A stretch of DNA of 35,587 nucleotides from Pedobacter borealis DSM 19626 (GCF_000708285.2 NZ_JAUG01000047.1:1-35587), one strand, 5' to 3'. Positions 26,636 to 35,228 are shown, numbered from the stretch's first letter. Notes: a model not told the origin generated them from the sequence alone. Program-made: numbers and translations.

Positions 26636-27520
26636 TTAAAATTTCAGGTTTAACCCCAATTGGGCATATCTGCTTTTTAGCTCTGCACCGTTAAACTTTG
26701 TGGCTGCAGTGGTATCATCAGTAAAATAGGCATAATCTTTTCCCGCAAAACTGGCCCCGTAAGTCATATTCAAAGTACCGTTAACTTCCAGATACCTGGT
26801 TATTGAATAAGCCAGGCGTAAGCTGCCCTCATACTTATAGGCCAATGCCTTTTGTTCAAAGCTTATGGGCTTTTTAAAGTCAGGGATCAGGTTCCAGTTT
26901 GCGCTGGCATAATATTTATAATATCCGCTCCTGATTTTTCCCGATATGGAAAATTTTCTTATCTGGTACTTTATGTTTAAGCCCAACTGCAGTCCATTCC
27001 AATGGTTCTTGTAATAAGAGTTTAAGCCTTCAGTTACCGGATTGTTCGGGTCTTCCAGCAGGTAAAGTTCCTGTACCAGATTATCGTAACCGATCAGGAC
27101 ATTTAACAGCAATTGATCACTTAACTCTTTTTTCAAAACCAGGTTCAGACTAAGGTGCTGAACATTTCCCTTGTTGCTGATAAAGGTTTCATCAAATACA
27201 GACTCCTTTCTGTTATCTTCCAGATAATCGGCATCGTTGGCTGCCCCGCTGTTAATTTTTCCATATAAAAAGTCAGCATTGACAGCTATTCTGGGTGTTA
27301 AGGCATAATCCGCACTGATGCTATACTGCGGCCCTTTTAAATTTCTCCATACCAGTTCAGAAAGGATGTTTGGCGCTTTCCCGTCAAGATTCCCGGCAAT
27401 AGACCAGTTAAAATCTTCGTTAAACAGGCCGGTGCCTATAGAAACATTGAACTTTTGGTTCTGGGAGAAAGCCGCAATAGCAATGCAGTTAAGAATTATC
27501 GTTAGGAATATGTTTTTCAA
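26636..27520 (-). CDS. Omptin-like outer membrane beta-barrel protein
   Basis: A 294-residue outer membrane protein with signal peptide (about 1-19, AAFSQ) and a C-terminal Phe after alternating beta strands (AQLGLNLKF). The strand order and several positions fit the 10-stranded omptin fold: NVSIGTGLF at the start, ILSELVWRN corresponding to OmpT SQLDWKF, LTPRIAVNADF, then NDADYLED (Asp96 and Asp98) at the place of the omptin Asp83/Asp85 pair. The second catalytic pair, Asp-x-His, is not seen: the equivalent loop reads ASANWNLIPDF. It may be a non-proteolytic relative. It follows the astacin gene by 69 nt and is likely in its operon. Fold assignment is from memory of OmpT. Confidence 0.6.
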   Translation of the reverse strand: MKNIFLTIILNCIAIAAFSQNQKFNVSIGTGLFNEDFNWSIAGNLDGKAPNILSELVWRNLKGPQYSISADYALTPRIAVNADFLYGKINSGAANDADYLEDNRKESVFDETFISNKGNVQHLSLNLVLKKELSDQLLLNVLIGYDNLVQELYLLEDPNNPVTEGLNSYYKNHWNGLQLGLNIKYQIRKFSISGKIRSGYYKYYASANWNLIPDFKKPISFEQKALAYKYEGSLRLAYSITRYLEVNGTLNMTYGASFAGKDYAYFTDDTTAATKFNGAELKSRYAQLGLNLKF

Positions 27521-27589
27521 AATCGGATTTTTAGATAAAATCCCCCATATAGCAAGTACCCAACTATATAGGGGATAGGCTAATATAGC

Positions 27590-28900
27590 TTAAAATCGGG
27601 TCAGGTTAAACCTTTGTGCCTGACTGGTTGTGTTAGATGTACCTACAACGATGTTGGTCGAGTTGGCTGTACCGCCACCACTTACCTCCATCCTTAGCCC
27701 AGGGGCATGTTTTGGTGCAAAGCTGAACCCTTCATTACCTCTATTATAGAGCTTGAATTTCTGGTTTTCAGCATTTGCACTTGTCCTGAATTCGACGATT
27801 GTCCCACTGGCTGTAGCGGCATCACGTACAGTCAGTACCTTGTTGGTATCCAAGAGCGATTTGATCTGATAATAACCGTGCACATCTTTCCTGAATACAA
27901 ATTTTTGGTTATTGTTCGAGTGAGAAGGCCAGATGATCAGCCTTGTTCCATCAGCCGGGTTGCCTCCATAAATATCAAGGGATTTCGTACTGACATAAAC
28001 CGGGGTAATTCTGTAAATACCGTTAACATCGGCCGGGAAGTATAGGCTTTTTAACCCTGCAATGTCTCCTGCAGATATCGATGCGCGTTGTCCGGAAAAT
28101 GTGGTTCCATCCAGTTTCGTCATAGGTGGCTGGGTGCGATCTTTGGCAAAATCGCCCGAGCTGTAGAGCATAACCGACTGGAAATCGAAAGGACCATGAC
28201 CGGCATAAGTAGGGAATATGTTATAATTATTCTCGTTGCCTGCGGTAACCTTTGAAATATCAACGATAACATACAGATCCCTGTCCGGCCTGCATTGCTC
28301 GTGCATGACGCCTAAAGAGTGCATCACTTCGTGCATCACGATGCCGACCATATTGTAGTTGTAAAGGTTAACCGTGTTTACGGTGTTTTTTCTCCAGCCA
28401 AGCGGTGAATTATTACCGCCTGATTTTACAAACCTGATATACTCAGGCTGAGTGGTCCGCTCAACAAAGCGGATACCTGTAGCATTGGTCAGGTTGTTAA
28501 ATGCGCTGTTTATGGTGGCAACAAACGAACTGTGCTGGGCCGCTGTCATGGTGGTAATATCAGGATATTGATAATAAACCGTAGCACCTGGCCATGTTGC
28601 AGAAAAGTCCTGTGCAATGGTTGCCCTTTCCTGGGTAGAAAGGCTGCTTGTCAGTTTTTTCAGGGTATTGAATTGTTCTTTGCTCAGGATAATATCATCA
28701 GCATAATAATAGGTTCCGTTAACTTCAACCACGTGGTTGGTCCTTCCGTCGACAACCAGTTTGTGGATGGTTGAGTCGCCCTTTTTGATTGAACTGATCG
28801 CGTCGTTCTGTAAGGGGTCTGTAGTCTCGATGTCCTTCTTGCAGGCATAAAACGAGGTTACTACGAGCAGCGCCATAAGGGCTTTTAAAAATGATTTCAT
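27590..28900 (-). CDS. Astacin-type metalloprotease lipoprotein with ricin-like lectin domain
   Basis: The frame is open from 29041, but the ATG at 28900 starts a lipoprotein signal (LVVTSFYAC, Cys20, then KKD), giving 436 residues. After a propeptide-like region, the M12A catalytic domain has HEVMHSLGVMHEQCRPDRD (His190, Glu191, His194, His200, Glu201), the full astacin signature, and a Met-turn QSVMLYSSG. The last about 140 residues form a ricin-type beta-trefoil (repeated NNQKFVF, ENQKFKL, QAQRFNL), which binds carbohydrate. A secreted, membrane-anchored endoprotease acting on glycoprotein or glycan-bound targets is likely. The tandem GARRATTTTRCTC site lies 268 nt upstream, oriented to it. 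Confidence 0.92.
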   Translation of the reverse strand: MKSFLKALMALLVVTSFYACKKDIETTDPLQNDAISSIKKGDSTIHKLVVDGRTNHVVEVNGTYYYADDIILSKEQFNTLKKLTSSLSTQERATIAQDFSATWPGATVYYQYPDITTMTAAQHSSFVATINSAFNNLTNATGIRFVERTTQPEYIRFVKSGGNNSPLGWRKNTVNTVNLYNYNMVGIVMHEVMHSLGVMHEQCRPDRDLYVIVDISKVTAGNENNYNIFPTYAGHGPFDFQSVMLYSSGDFAKDRTQPPMTKLDGTTFSGQRASISAGDIAGLKSLYFPADVNGIYRITPVYVSTKSLDIYGGNPADGTRLIIWPSHSNNNQKFVFRKDVHGYYQIKSLLDTNKVLTVRDAATASGTIVEFRTSANAENQKFKLYNRGNEGFSFAPKHAPGLRMEVSGGGTANSTNIVVGTSNTTSQAQRFNLTRF

Positions 28901-29114
28901 AAGAAAATGATTAGGTTTTAGGATATTGTTATTTGGTACTCTTTTTTGAAAAAATAGATATTTGGAAGTATTTAGGCCTTTAACTGTATTCCGCTGTGAT
29001 GAATGAGATAACGAATAAAATAATTGACTGTCAGTATCCATAAGCGATATTTAGTTTTACCAGAAAGCTTGCCTTGGTCTTGGATGACAACTATCATTGA
29101 TTGTTCGCAACGTT

Positions 29115-29142
29115 TCAACATACGTATCAAATTGTTAAACAA
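29115..29142 (-). promoter_or_regulatory. Candidate promoter of the astacin/omptin-like operon
   Basis: On the minus strand TTG (29142-29140), 17 nt, then TATGTTGA (29122-29115), a partial match to TAnnTTTG. The TTG is 26 nt past the end of the tandem site, the same distance as at the other two sites. The leader would be about 205 nt. Confidence 0.4.
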
Positions 29143-29168
29143 AAGAACAAAAACGAGTGGACTAGGTG

Positions 29169-29202
29169 GAGCAAAATCTTCTCTTTAAGGAGCAAAATCT
29201 TC
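29169..29202 (-). promoter_or_regulatory. Tandem 13-mer regulatory site (site C)
   Basis: Read on the minus strand, GAAGATTTTGCTC occurs twice, exactly, with an 8-nt spacer (period 21 bp). It matches the two other sites at 33796 and 34580 in sequence, spacing and distance to a downstream TTG, and points to the astacin gene. AraC-type activators bind direct repeats spaced about 21 bp, so the neighbouring hybrid sensor is the prime candidate to bind it. Confidence 0.7.
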
Positions 29203-29480
29203 CTTTTATTTACATAAGAAGGTAATGTTGGATTTAATAGAAAATTCTACTTAAAACACGACTTAGGGGATTCAAAAGACGAGCAATTATCCGGTACTAA
29301 ATCTTAAATCAGGTTGCTGTATAAAGGTGTTTGATCTACTGGCACTAGGCTAGATGCTTATGTCCAGTTTCAATTGTGCTGTTTGTACTTTTCCAAATAA
29401 ATTTAAACGTCTATCTGAATTTTAATTAAATTATATTTTTTAATGTAAAGAAAAAGTGACGTTTTTATTAGAAGTTTATA

Positions 29481-29488
29481 TATTTTTG
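29481..29488 (+). promoter_or_regulatory. Possible -7 element of the hybrid sensor gene
   Basis: TATTTTTG matches TAnnTTTG fully and lies 37 nt before the ATG. No TTG is at the expected upstream distance. Confidence 0.35.
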
Positions 29489-29525
29489 TTACAAATATTG
29501 ACCCATCCCGGGGAGAGCAATCCAA

Positions 29526-32500
29526 ATGTTCAAAATTAACGAGACCAAACATTTTTTTTATGTATTACTGTTGTGCGTTTTAGCTGAATATAGTCATGCA
29601 CAGACACCGTATACTTTTAACCACCTGACCATCGAAGATGGGCTTTCCCAGAATTCAGTATTGGCAATTATCAAAGATCCACAGGGCTTTATGTGGTTTG
29701 GGACTACATACGGACTGAACAGATATGATGGACTGAATATAAGGCTCTTCAAAAATAATGCCGTACTTAAAAAAAATATCGTCTCGAATAACTATATAAC
29801 CACTTTGGCGGTCGACGATAATAAGGTCATGTGGGTTGGATCTTTGAGCAGTTTGGATAAGTACGATCCTAAGAACGAAACGTTCATTCATGTCCTTTCA
29901 GATGTGAACCGGTCGAATTACCTTTATAAAGATCGTAATGGCACACTCTGGTTAGGCACTGATAATGGATTATTATATTCAACCGACAAATTTCACAATA
30001 GATTCAAAGCATTTGAACTTCCGATAAAAGGGCCATATCAGGTATTGACAATCTTTCAGGATCATTTCGGTCACATTTGGATAGGTACAACCCGTGGGCT
30101 GGTACGACTTGAAAATTTAAACGGAAGATACCGCTATGACCTTTTTATTCACTCTGCTGATCCCAGTAGTGTTAGCAGCAACGTAATAACCGCAATAGCT
30201 GAGGATAAAAAAAATAGATTATGGATAGGTACCAAACATAACGGTCTCAATCTCTACAATAGCCAGGGAAATTCTTTTAAGCACTATTCCCGATCCGAAA
30301 ATAGTCTAAATATGCCTGGTATTGACAATATCCAAAAAATGATGGTGGACAAAAAGGGACAATTATGGATCGGCACACAAGAAGGGATATCTTTGCTCGA
30401 TACCGAAAAGATGAGATTTGAAACTTATCTGCACGATTCCTCGGATCCGCTAAGCCTCGGAGAAAATTCAGTATTCGATATTTACGAAGATAACTGCGGC
30501 TCGATCTGGATAGGTACTTACTTTGGTGGCGTAGATGTAACTCATACCATCACAACCCCGTTTCAGGTATATCAGAATGATAAATATAGAAGCAGCATCA
30601 ATAATAATGTAATCAGTGCGATTGCTGGAGATAAGCTTAACAATCTATGGGTAGGCACAAATGACGGACTAAATTATTTGAATAAAAAAACAGGCCGCGT
30701 TTCTATATTTAAGCATATTGACAAGTCTCCAAATAGTATATCTTCTAATGGAATCAAGAGAATTCTGGTGGATAGATCACAAAGGGTATGGGTGGGCAAT
30801 TATCAGGGGGGCTTGAACCTCTTCAGGCCAGCAACAAATGATTTTATCCATTATCGCCATCTGGATGGTGATCCGATGTCATTGAGCCATGATAATGTAA
30901 ACTGTGTAATTGAGGATAATAAAGGACAGCTTTGGATAGGAACCTCTATGGGCTTGAATCTATTTGATCCCAGGTCAAATAAATTTAAACTTGTTTGTAC
31001 TAAGGAGATCAAGAAAAAAGAACTGATCACGGCATTGTTTGAAGATTCAAAACACAATATATGGATCGGTTCAGACGACAATGTACACTTATGGAACAGT
31101 GTTTCCAACACTTTTAAATCATTCATTTGGGGAAAAGGCCTCGGGCTTGTTAATAGCTCAGTTAATTGTTTTTATGAAGATAAAACAGGTGCAATCTGGA
31201 TCGGGACAGATCATAGCGGACTGAGTGTTTATAATCCCGCAAAAAAAGATTTTAGGACGTTTTCCGAAAAAGATGGGTTACCAGCAAGTAATGTATTGTC
31301 AATATTTGAAGACAACAAAGGCTTTTTATGGCTAAGTACAGAGCGCGGATTGGTTAAATTTGACAAGCTGCATTGGACTTTTAGGGTATATAATACAAAT
31401 GACGACCTCCCTGGGAATGTTTTTAATATCGGATCTGGTTTTAAGGACTCGGCTGGACAGCTGTTTTTTGGCGGGTATAAGGGACTGATCGGTTTTTATC
31501 CGGAACGGATTAGTATGAATAGCTTTAAACCCCATCTTATCTTCACCTCATTAAAAGTTTTAGACAAGCCTATTCAGATAAAAGGACCGGATAGTTTGCT
31601 AAAAAAGGCAATTGATCTGACAGATGAAATAACGCTATTAGCTGATCAAAATGTATTAACAATTGGATTTGCAGCCTTAAACTATATTAAACCGACAAAA
31701 AACCGGTATAAATATAAATTGGAAGGATTTGATGAAAACTGGAACGAGGTTGGAACGCCATCTGCATCCTATACGAATCTCCGCCCTGGAAAATATACTT
31801 TTTTGGTTAACGGCTCAAATAATGATGGACTATGGAGCTCAAAACCAGCTAAAATGACCATTAATATCCTGCCGCCTTTATGGAAAACCTGGTGGGCTTA
31901 TATGATTTACGGAATCATGTTCTTTTCCGGTTCTTATTATATATATCGATTTTTTAAGAACAGAGAGAAACTTGAACGTGATCTTTTCCTGAAACATCTG
32001 GAAGCAGAACAACAACAGTCCTTATATCAGATGAAACTTGACTTTTTTACGAATGTTTCACATGAGATCCGGACTCCTTTAACGCTTATCATCGGTCCGA
32101 TTGAAAAGCTCATCGATCTTACCCGTGAAAATGAGGTGATCAATAAATCTTTACAGATCGTTAGGCATAATACAGATAGATTGTTCAGATTAGTTACTGA
32201 ACTTTTGGACTTCAGAAAAGTGGAATCTGATAAGCAGCCCCTTTATTTTTTTGAGCAGAATATCGTAAAATTTGCGGGTGATATTTTTCAGTCTTTCCAA
32301 AATCTTGCCGAAAAAAAATGCATAAATTACGCTTTCAAATCCAGTGAAGGGGAGATTTTGGCATATTTCGATAAGGATCAGCTCGAAAAGGTATTTTTTA
32401 ATTTACTATCAAACGCATTCAAATTTTCAGATGAAGGTGACACCATTCACTTTTTAATTCAAAAGAACTTACCGTGCAACCAGATTGAGGTTATAGTTTC

Positions 32501-33605
32501 CAATGACGGAGAGGGTATTAATCAGGAAAATCTGGATAAGATATTCGATAATTTTTATCAGGTTAACGAACCTGGGCGTTATACAATAGGGACGGGTATT
32601 GGGCTTGCACTTTCGAAAAGTATCGTTGAGCGCCACCATGGGCATATCGATACTGAATCTATAGCGATAGAGAACGGTCGCTTTAGAACCTCATTTAAGG
32701 TAAAACTCCCCTTAGGTAGCGCTCATTTAACCAATGAGCTTTTGTTGGATAAAAATATAAGCAACAGGACGGTACAGGATCCTTCTTATCTATCCCTTCC
32801 TGTCATCGAAATGTCGGGTAATTATCTGAGCGGAGCTGTACCAGTTGATAAAACCTATACTGTTCTAATAGTAGAGGATAATGAAGAGCTAAGGGACTTT
32901 ATCCAAGGATTACTTGATAAGAAATATTTTACAGTAGCCTGTCCCAATGGTGCGGAAGGCTGGGAAGCAGCAGTTTGGATCATTCCGGATCTGATTATCA
33001 GTGATGTAATGATGCCTGTTATGGATGGTCTTGAATTCTGTAGGAAATTGAAGACCGATAACAGAACTTCGCATATCCCGGTTATTCTGCTAACTGCCCG
33101 CGCCGCCAATATCCACCAGGTAGGTGGCCTTCAGAATGGCGCTGATGCCTATATCACAAAGCCGTTCAGCGATCAGGTACTGCAGCTCAATATACAAAAT
33201 ATGCTGGCGCTGAGGGCGGCTCTTCAGGCTAAGTTTAGCAAGCAGCTCTTTTTAGGACTGGTAAGCAATCCTTCGTCGAAGGATGAAGAATTATTGAGCA
33301 AGATTACGACCGCCGTTGAAAAAAACCTGGATAACCCGGAGTTTGATCTGACGCAGCTGACCTTAGAGATCGGAATGAGCAAATCTGTTCTGTATAAAAA
33401 AATCAAGGCGCTCACTGATGTTTCACTAACGGATTTTGTTAAAATCCAACGGCTTAAACGTGCAGCACTGTTGCTGCAAAGTGGGGAGTATACCCCAGCT
33501 GAAGTGACACACATGGTTGGGTTTAGTGACCCCAAGTATTTTAGTAAGGAATTCCGTAAACTATATAATGTCACACCATATCAGTACCTCCGTCAAAGTC
33601 CCTAA
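29526..33605 (+). CDS. Hybrid two-component system sensor/regulator (HTCS)
   Basis: A 1359-residue inner-membrane protein combining sensor, kinase, receiver and DNA-binding parts. After a signal peptide (about 1-26) come about 13-14 periplasmic propeller repeats (each with W[IVL]GT-x-GL), enough for two seven-bladed propellers, then a Y_Y_Y domain (about 705-780), a transmembrane helix near 790-808, a HisKA domain with His846 in FFTNVSHEIRTPL, HATPase with Asn963 and GTGIGLALSKS, a receiver with Asp1160 in LIISDVMMP and Lys in ITKPF, and a C-terminal AraC helix-turn-helix (about 1265-1357). In the family, an oligosaccharide binds the propellers. It stands next to protease genes rather than SusCD. 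Confidence 0.96.
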   Translation: MFKINETKHFFYVLLLCVLAEYSHAQTPYTFNHLTIEDGLSQNSVLAIIKDPQGFMWFGTTYGLNRYDGLNIRLFKNNAVLKKNIVSNNYITTLAVDDNKVMWVGSLSSLDKYDPKNETFIHVLSDVNRSNYLYKDRNGTLWLGTDNGLLYSTDKFHNRFKAFELPIKGPYQVLTIFQDHFGHIWIGTTRGLVRLENLNGRYRYDLFIHSADPSSVSSNVITAIAEDKKNRLWIGTKHNGLNLYNSQGNSFKHYSRSENSLNMPGIDNIQKMMVDKKGQLWIGTQEGISLLDTEKMRFETYLHDSSDPLSLGENSVFDIYEDNCGSIWIGTYFGGVDVTHTITTPFQVYQNDKYRSSINNNVISAIAGDKLNNLWVGTNDGLNYLNKKTGRVSIFKHIDKSPNSISSNGIKRILVDRSQRVWVGNYQGGLNLFRPATNDFIHYRHLDGDPMSLSHDNVNCVIEDNKGQLWIGTSMGLNLFDPRSNKFKLVCTKEIKKKELITALFEDSKHNIWIGSDDNVHLWNSVSNTFKSFIWGKGLGLVNSSVNCFYEDKTGAIWIGTDHSGLSVYNPAKKDFRTFSEKDGLPASNVLSIFEDNKGFLWLSTERGLVKFDKLHWTFRVYNTNDDLPGNVFNIGSGFKDSAGQLFFGGYKGLIGFYPERISMNSFKPHLIFTSLKVLDKPIQIKGPDSLLKKAIDLTDEITLLADQNVLTIGFAALNYIKPTKNRYKYKLEGFDENWNEVGTPSASYTNLRPGKYTFLVNGSNNDGLWSSKPAKMTINILPPLWKTWWAYMIYGIMFFSGSYYIYRFFKNREKLERDLFLKHLEAEQQQSLYQMKLDFFTNVSHEIRTPLTLIIGPIEKLIDLTRENEVINKSLQIVRHNTDRLFRLVTELLDFRKVESDKQPLYFFEQNIVKFAGDIFQSFQNLAEKKCINYAFKSSEGEILAYFDKDQLEKVFFNLLSNAFKFSDEGDTIHFLIQKNLPCNQIEVIVSNDGEGINQENLDKIFDNFYQVNEPGRYTIGTGIGLALSKSIVERHHGHIDTESIAIENGRFRTSFKVKLPLGSAHLTNELLLDKNISNRTVQDPSYLSLPVIEMSGNYLSGAVPVDKTYTVLIVEDNEELRDFIQGLLDKKYFTVACPNGAEGWEAAVWIIPDLIISDVMMPVMDGLEFCRKLKTDNRTSHIPVILLTARAANIHQVGGLQNGADAYITKPFSDQVLQLNIQNMLALRAALQAKFSKQLFLGLVSNPSSKDEELLSKITTAVEKNLDNPEFDLTQLTLEIGMSKSVLYKKIKALTDVSLTDFVKIQRLKRAALLLQSGEYTPAEVTHMVGFSDPKYFSKEFRKLYNVTPYQYLRQSP

Positions 33606-33629
33606 CTGGGAAATTCGTGAGGTTGTCCA

Positions 33630-33656
33630 GTCTGCCGGATTCTGCTGAAGGCAGAC
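33630..33656. terminator. Hairpin after the hybrid sensor gene, possible terminator
   Basis: GTCTGCC (33630-33636) pairs with GGCAGAC (33650-33656) 25 nt after the stop codon. There is no T tract, so termination is only possible, not shown. Confidence 0.3.
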
Positions 33657-33795
33657 AGCATACAAAGATGCGGACCGAATTTAATTGAAAGAGGGCTTTT
33701 GATTTAGTTTCCTCATTTTTTGTTGCCGTCCATTTCCCGTCAATGCAAATTCCGGCCAGCCTTATTTTAATCTTGATTGCTAAAAGATAAAAAAG

Positions 33796-33829
33796 GAAAA
33801 TTTTACTCTTTAAAGGGAGGATTTTATAC
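33796..33829 (+). promoter_or_regulatory. Tandem 13-mer regulatory site (site A)
   Basis: GAAAATTTTACTC (33796-33808) and GAGGATTTTATAC (33817-33829) with an 8-nt spacer, period 21 bp. A TTG at 33856-33858 lies 26 nt after the site; the -7 region that follows is weak. It precedes the 54-codon ORF and the receiver gene. Confidence 0.65.
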
Positions 33830-33910
33830 TGGGTTTTCAGCTCGTTTGACTTGTTTTGGTTTATACTTAATCATGAAATATTCCGACAAACCGAGTATAA
33901 TTAATCTGTT

Positions 33911-34075
33911 ATGAGCATATGGAGAACATCAATTTTAATCCTTCTTGGGAATAGTATTGCGTATTGGGCAAAAAAGCGTTTTAGTTTGCCCTTCGAAAAA
34001 CCAAACGTTAACAATATTGGAATAGTCAATTACAATTTAGATTGGGAACCAATGCTATTAAAGACTAGCAAATGA
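33911..34075 (+). CDS. Small ORF translationally overlapping the receiver gene
   Basis: ATG at 33911 begins a 54-residue frame with a hydrophobic N-terminal stretch (TSILILLGNSIAYW) and a basic KKR, ending at TGA 34073-34075. The stop overlaps the start codon of the receiver gene as ATGA, a typical sign of translational coupling. I do not recognise the sequence. The overlap could be chance, but together with the tandem site upstream it suggests a small membrane peptide made with the receiver. Confidence 0.4.
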   Translation: MSIWRTSILILLGNSIAYWAKKRFSLPFEKPNVNNIGIVNYNLDWEPMLLKTSK

Positions 34076-34434
34076 ACAAGAAGATATATGTCCTTGAAGA
34101 CGATGAAGGGATAAGAGATGTTATTGAGATCGTACTGAACCTGGAATCATATGAAGTACAGAGTTTTCCAACCATTAAGGAGTTTCGGGCTGCAAACCAT
34201 CATGCCGCTGATCTTTTTCTGTTGGATGTTATGCTTCCTGACGGGGATGGGCTGTGTGTATGCCGGGAGCTAAAAGAGGCGAGCGCTACAGCAGGCATAC
34301 CTGTATTGTTGATGAGTGCGCATGCGGCACTGGATGTGCTGCATACAGACTATGGTGCAGTAGATTTTATATTTAAACCATTTAATATCGATGAGTTACT
34401 GCAAAAGATAAAAGCCAGGATTGTAATTAAATAG
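34072..34434 (+). CDS. Stand-alone response regulator receiver protein
   Basis: A 120-residue single receiver domain with no output domain. The acidic pocket Asp10-Asp11, phospho-acceptor Asp52 in LFLLDVMLPDGDG, Ser82 in LLMSAHA and Lys102 in FIFKPFN are all present, so it should accept phosphate. Such proteins act by protein contact or as phosphate sinks. It lies downstream of the hybrid sensor and of tandem site A, which suggests it might compete for or return phosphate from the sensor kinase; this is inference. Confidence 0.88.
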   Translation: MNKKIYVLEDDEGIRDVIEIVLNLESYEVQSFPTIKEFRAANHHAADLFLLDVMLPDGDGLCVCRELKEASATAGIPVLLMSAHAALDVLHTDYGAVDFIFKPFNIDELLQKIKARIVIK

Positions 34435-34579
34435 TCTTTGCTTTCAAAGGTGTTTAGACTTAGCACAGGAATCTAAGCTGTTGAGAATTATCTTAAGCAA
34501 ATAGTTGAACAACAGCGCCGAATATCATTATCGTTTTTTCTGGTATTCGTAGATTATGGCAGTTTTTGTTAAAAAAAAG

Positions 34580-34613
34580 GAGGATTTTACTCTTTATTCG
34601 GAAAATTTTACTC
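34580..34613 (+). promoter_or_regulatory. Tandem 13-mer regulatory site (site B)
   Basis: GAGGATTTTACTC (34580-34592) and GAAAATTTTACTC (34601-34613) with an 8-nt spacer, period 21 bp. A TTG begins exactly 26 nt after it, followed by a good -7 element, so it has the best preserved promoter of the three. Confidence 0.7.
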
Positions 34614-34639
34614 CGAACTCTTTTTTCATAACTGCATTT

Positions 34640-34666
34640 TTGCAGTCTATGGGGCTAATATATTTC
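34640..34666 (+). promoter_or_regulatory. Promoter of the candidate small RNA
   Basis: TTG (34640-34642), 16 nt, then TATATTTC (34659-34666), one mismatch from TAnnTTTG. Spacing is slightly shorter than the usual 17-23. The expected start is near 34672. Confidence 0.5.
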
Positions 34667-34671
34667 AGTTT

Positions 34672-34842
34672 CTACTGCATATAAAACGATGAAAAAATGG
34701 TACGGATAAAAGTATCAGCGATAATGTACAGCATACATCAACCGCATTGATGTAGCTGTAAAGGTAAACCGGTAGCAGGGATACTACCGGAGATTGTTCC
34801 GTTTAATTTAGGGTTCGCCGGGGGGCGTTCCCTAACTTTTTT
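34672..34842 (+). ncRNA. Candidate structured small RNA or leader RNA
   Basis: A roughly 170-nt unit with its own promoter, upstream tandem site B and a terminator. Three hairpins lie in series: 34727-34760 (TACAGC and TACATCAA pairing with TTGATGTA and GCTGTA, 14 bp with one bulged A, loop CCGCA), 34769-34790 (CCGGTAG/CTACCGG), and the terminator 34808-34842. A micro-ORF MKKWYG (34689-34709) lies before the first hairpin. No larger gene fits. It could alternatively be an attenuating leader of the 34980 gene. No known RNA family is recognised. Confidence 0.55.
34808..34842 (+). terminator. Rho-independent terminator
   Basis: TTAGGG and CGCC pair with GGCG and CCCTAA around a GGGG loop, with a TT/TT internal mismatch, and are followed by CTTTTTT (T6 at 34837-34842). 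Confidence 0.75.
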
Positions 34843-34979
34843 GAAAGTTCAGAATAGTGCCCCAGCTTCCAGATCCAGAGCAGGAATTAATTTTCACTTT
34901 TTTACAAATATAAAGATGGTATATCCAGTGCAGATGAAAGATGATTTACCTGGCACTCTCCTTAAAAACAAATACTTAA

Positions 34980-35228
34980 ATGAAATTTTATGCTACTTCC
35001 TCAGACTTTTTATTTTTCGATAAGCCCCATGCAATCAGACAAGGACAGGTTGTCATGATCGAAGAACATCAGGGGATAATTATTGATGACAACGGACAGA
35101 ATATTGCTTTTGATGTACTTGAATGCGTGGAAACTGTTCATGTGGGAGCGGATATTTCTTTTTGTATTGCACCTCAGATCATGGACTTCGAGCTTCCAAA
35201 AATATCACTTCTTTACGTCGAAAACTAG
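34980..35228 (+). CDS. Small protein, cold-shock-domain-like, function unassigned
   Basis: An 82-residue soluble frame. The middle (QGIIIDDNGQNIAFDVLEC, then VHVGADISFCIAP) recalls the beta strands of cold-shock or other OB-fold proteins, where GYGFI..D-x-G-x-DIFFH is followed by G-x-x-V-x-F. The aromatic RNA-binding residues of true cold-shock proteins are not conserved, so nucleic-acid binding is only a possibility. The start at 34980 is uncertain; Met26 is an alternative. A hairpin GGACTAA/TTAGTCC (35251-35269) follows, possibly a weak terminator. Confidence 0.5.
   Translation: MKFYATSSDFLFFDKPHAIRQGQVVMIEEHQGIIIDDNGQNIAFDVLECVETVHVGADISFCIAPQIMDFELPKISLLYVEN

Larger units (their letters stand above)
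28901..29525. other. Divergent intergenic region between astacin and hybrid sensor genes
   Basis: No gene is supported in these 625 nt once the lipoprotein start at 28900 is accepted. It holds the tandem site pointing to the astacin gene (29169-29202), a candidate astacin promoter (29142-29115) and a possible sensor promoter (29481-29488). Confidence 0.55.

Noticed and set aside
27540..27575. Sequence resembling the tandem 13-mer before the omptin-like gene (GGGGATTTTATCT on the minus strand)
   Set aside because: The second copy is partial and 18 rather than 21 bp away, and it lies too close to the start codon to act like the other sites.
28901..29041. Upstream ATG of the astacin frame adding 47 residues
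   Set aside because: The added residues are polar and would bury the lipoprotein signal; the ATG at 28900 gives a normal lipobox start.
34841..35023. 60-codon plus-strand frame overlapping the cold-shock-like ORF
   Set aside because: It starts in the terminator T tract, has no recognisable features, and overlaps a better frame.
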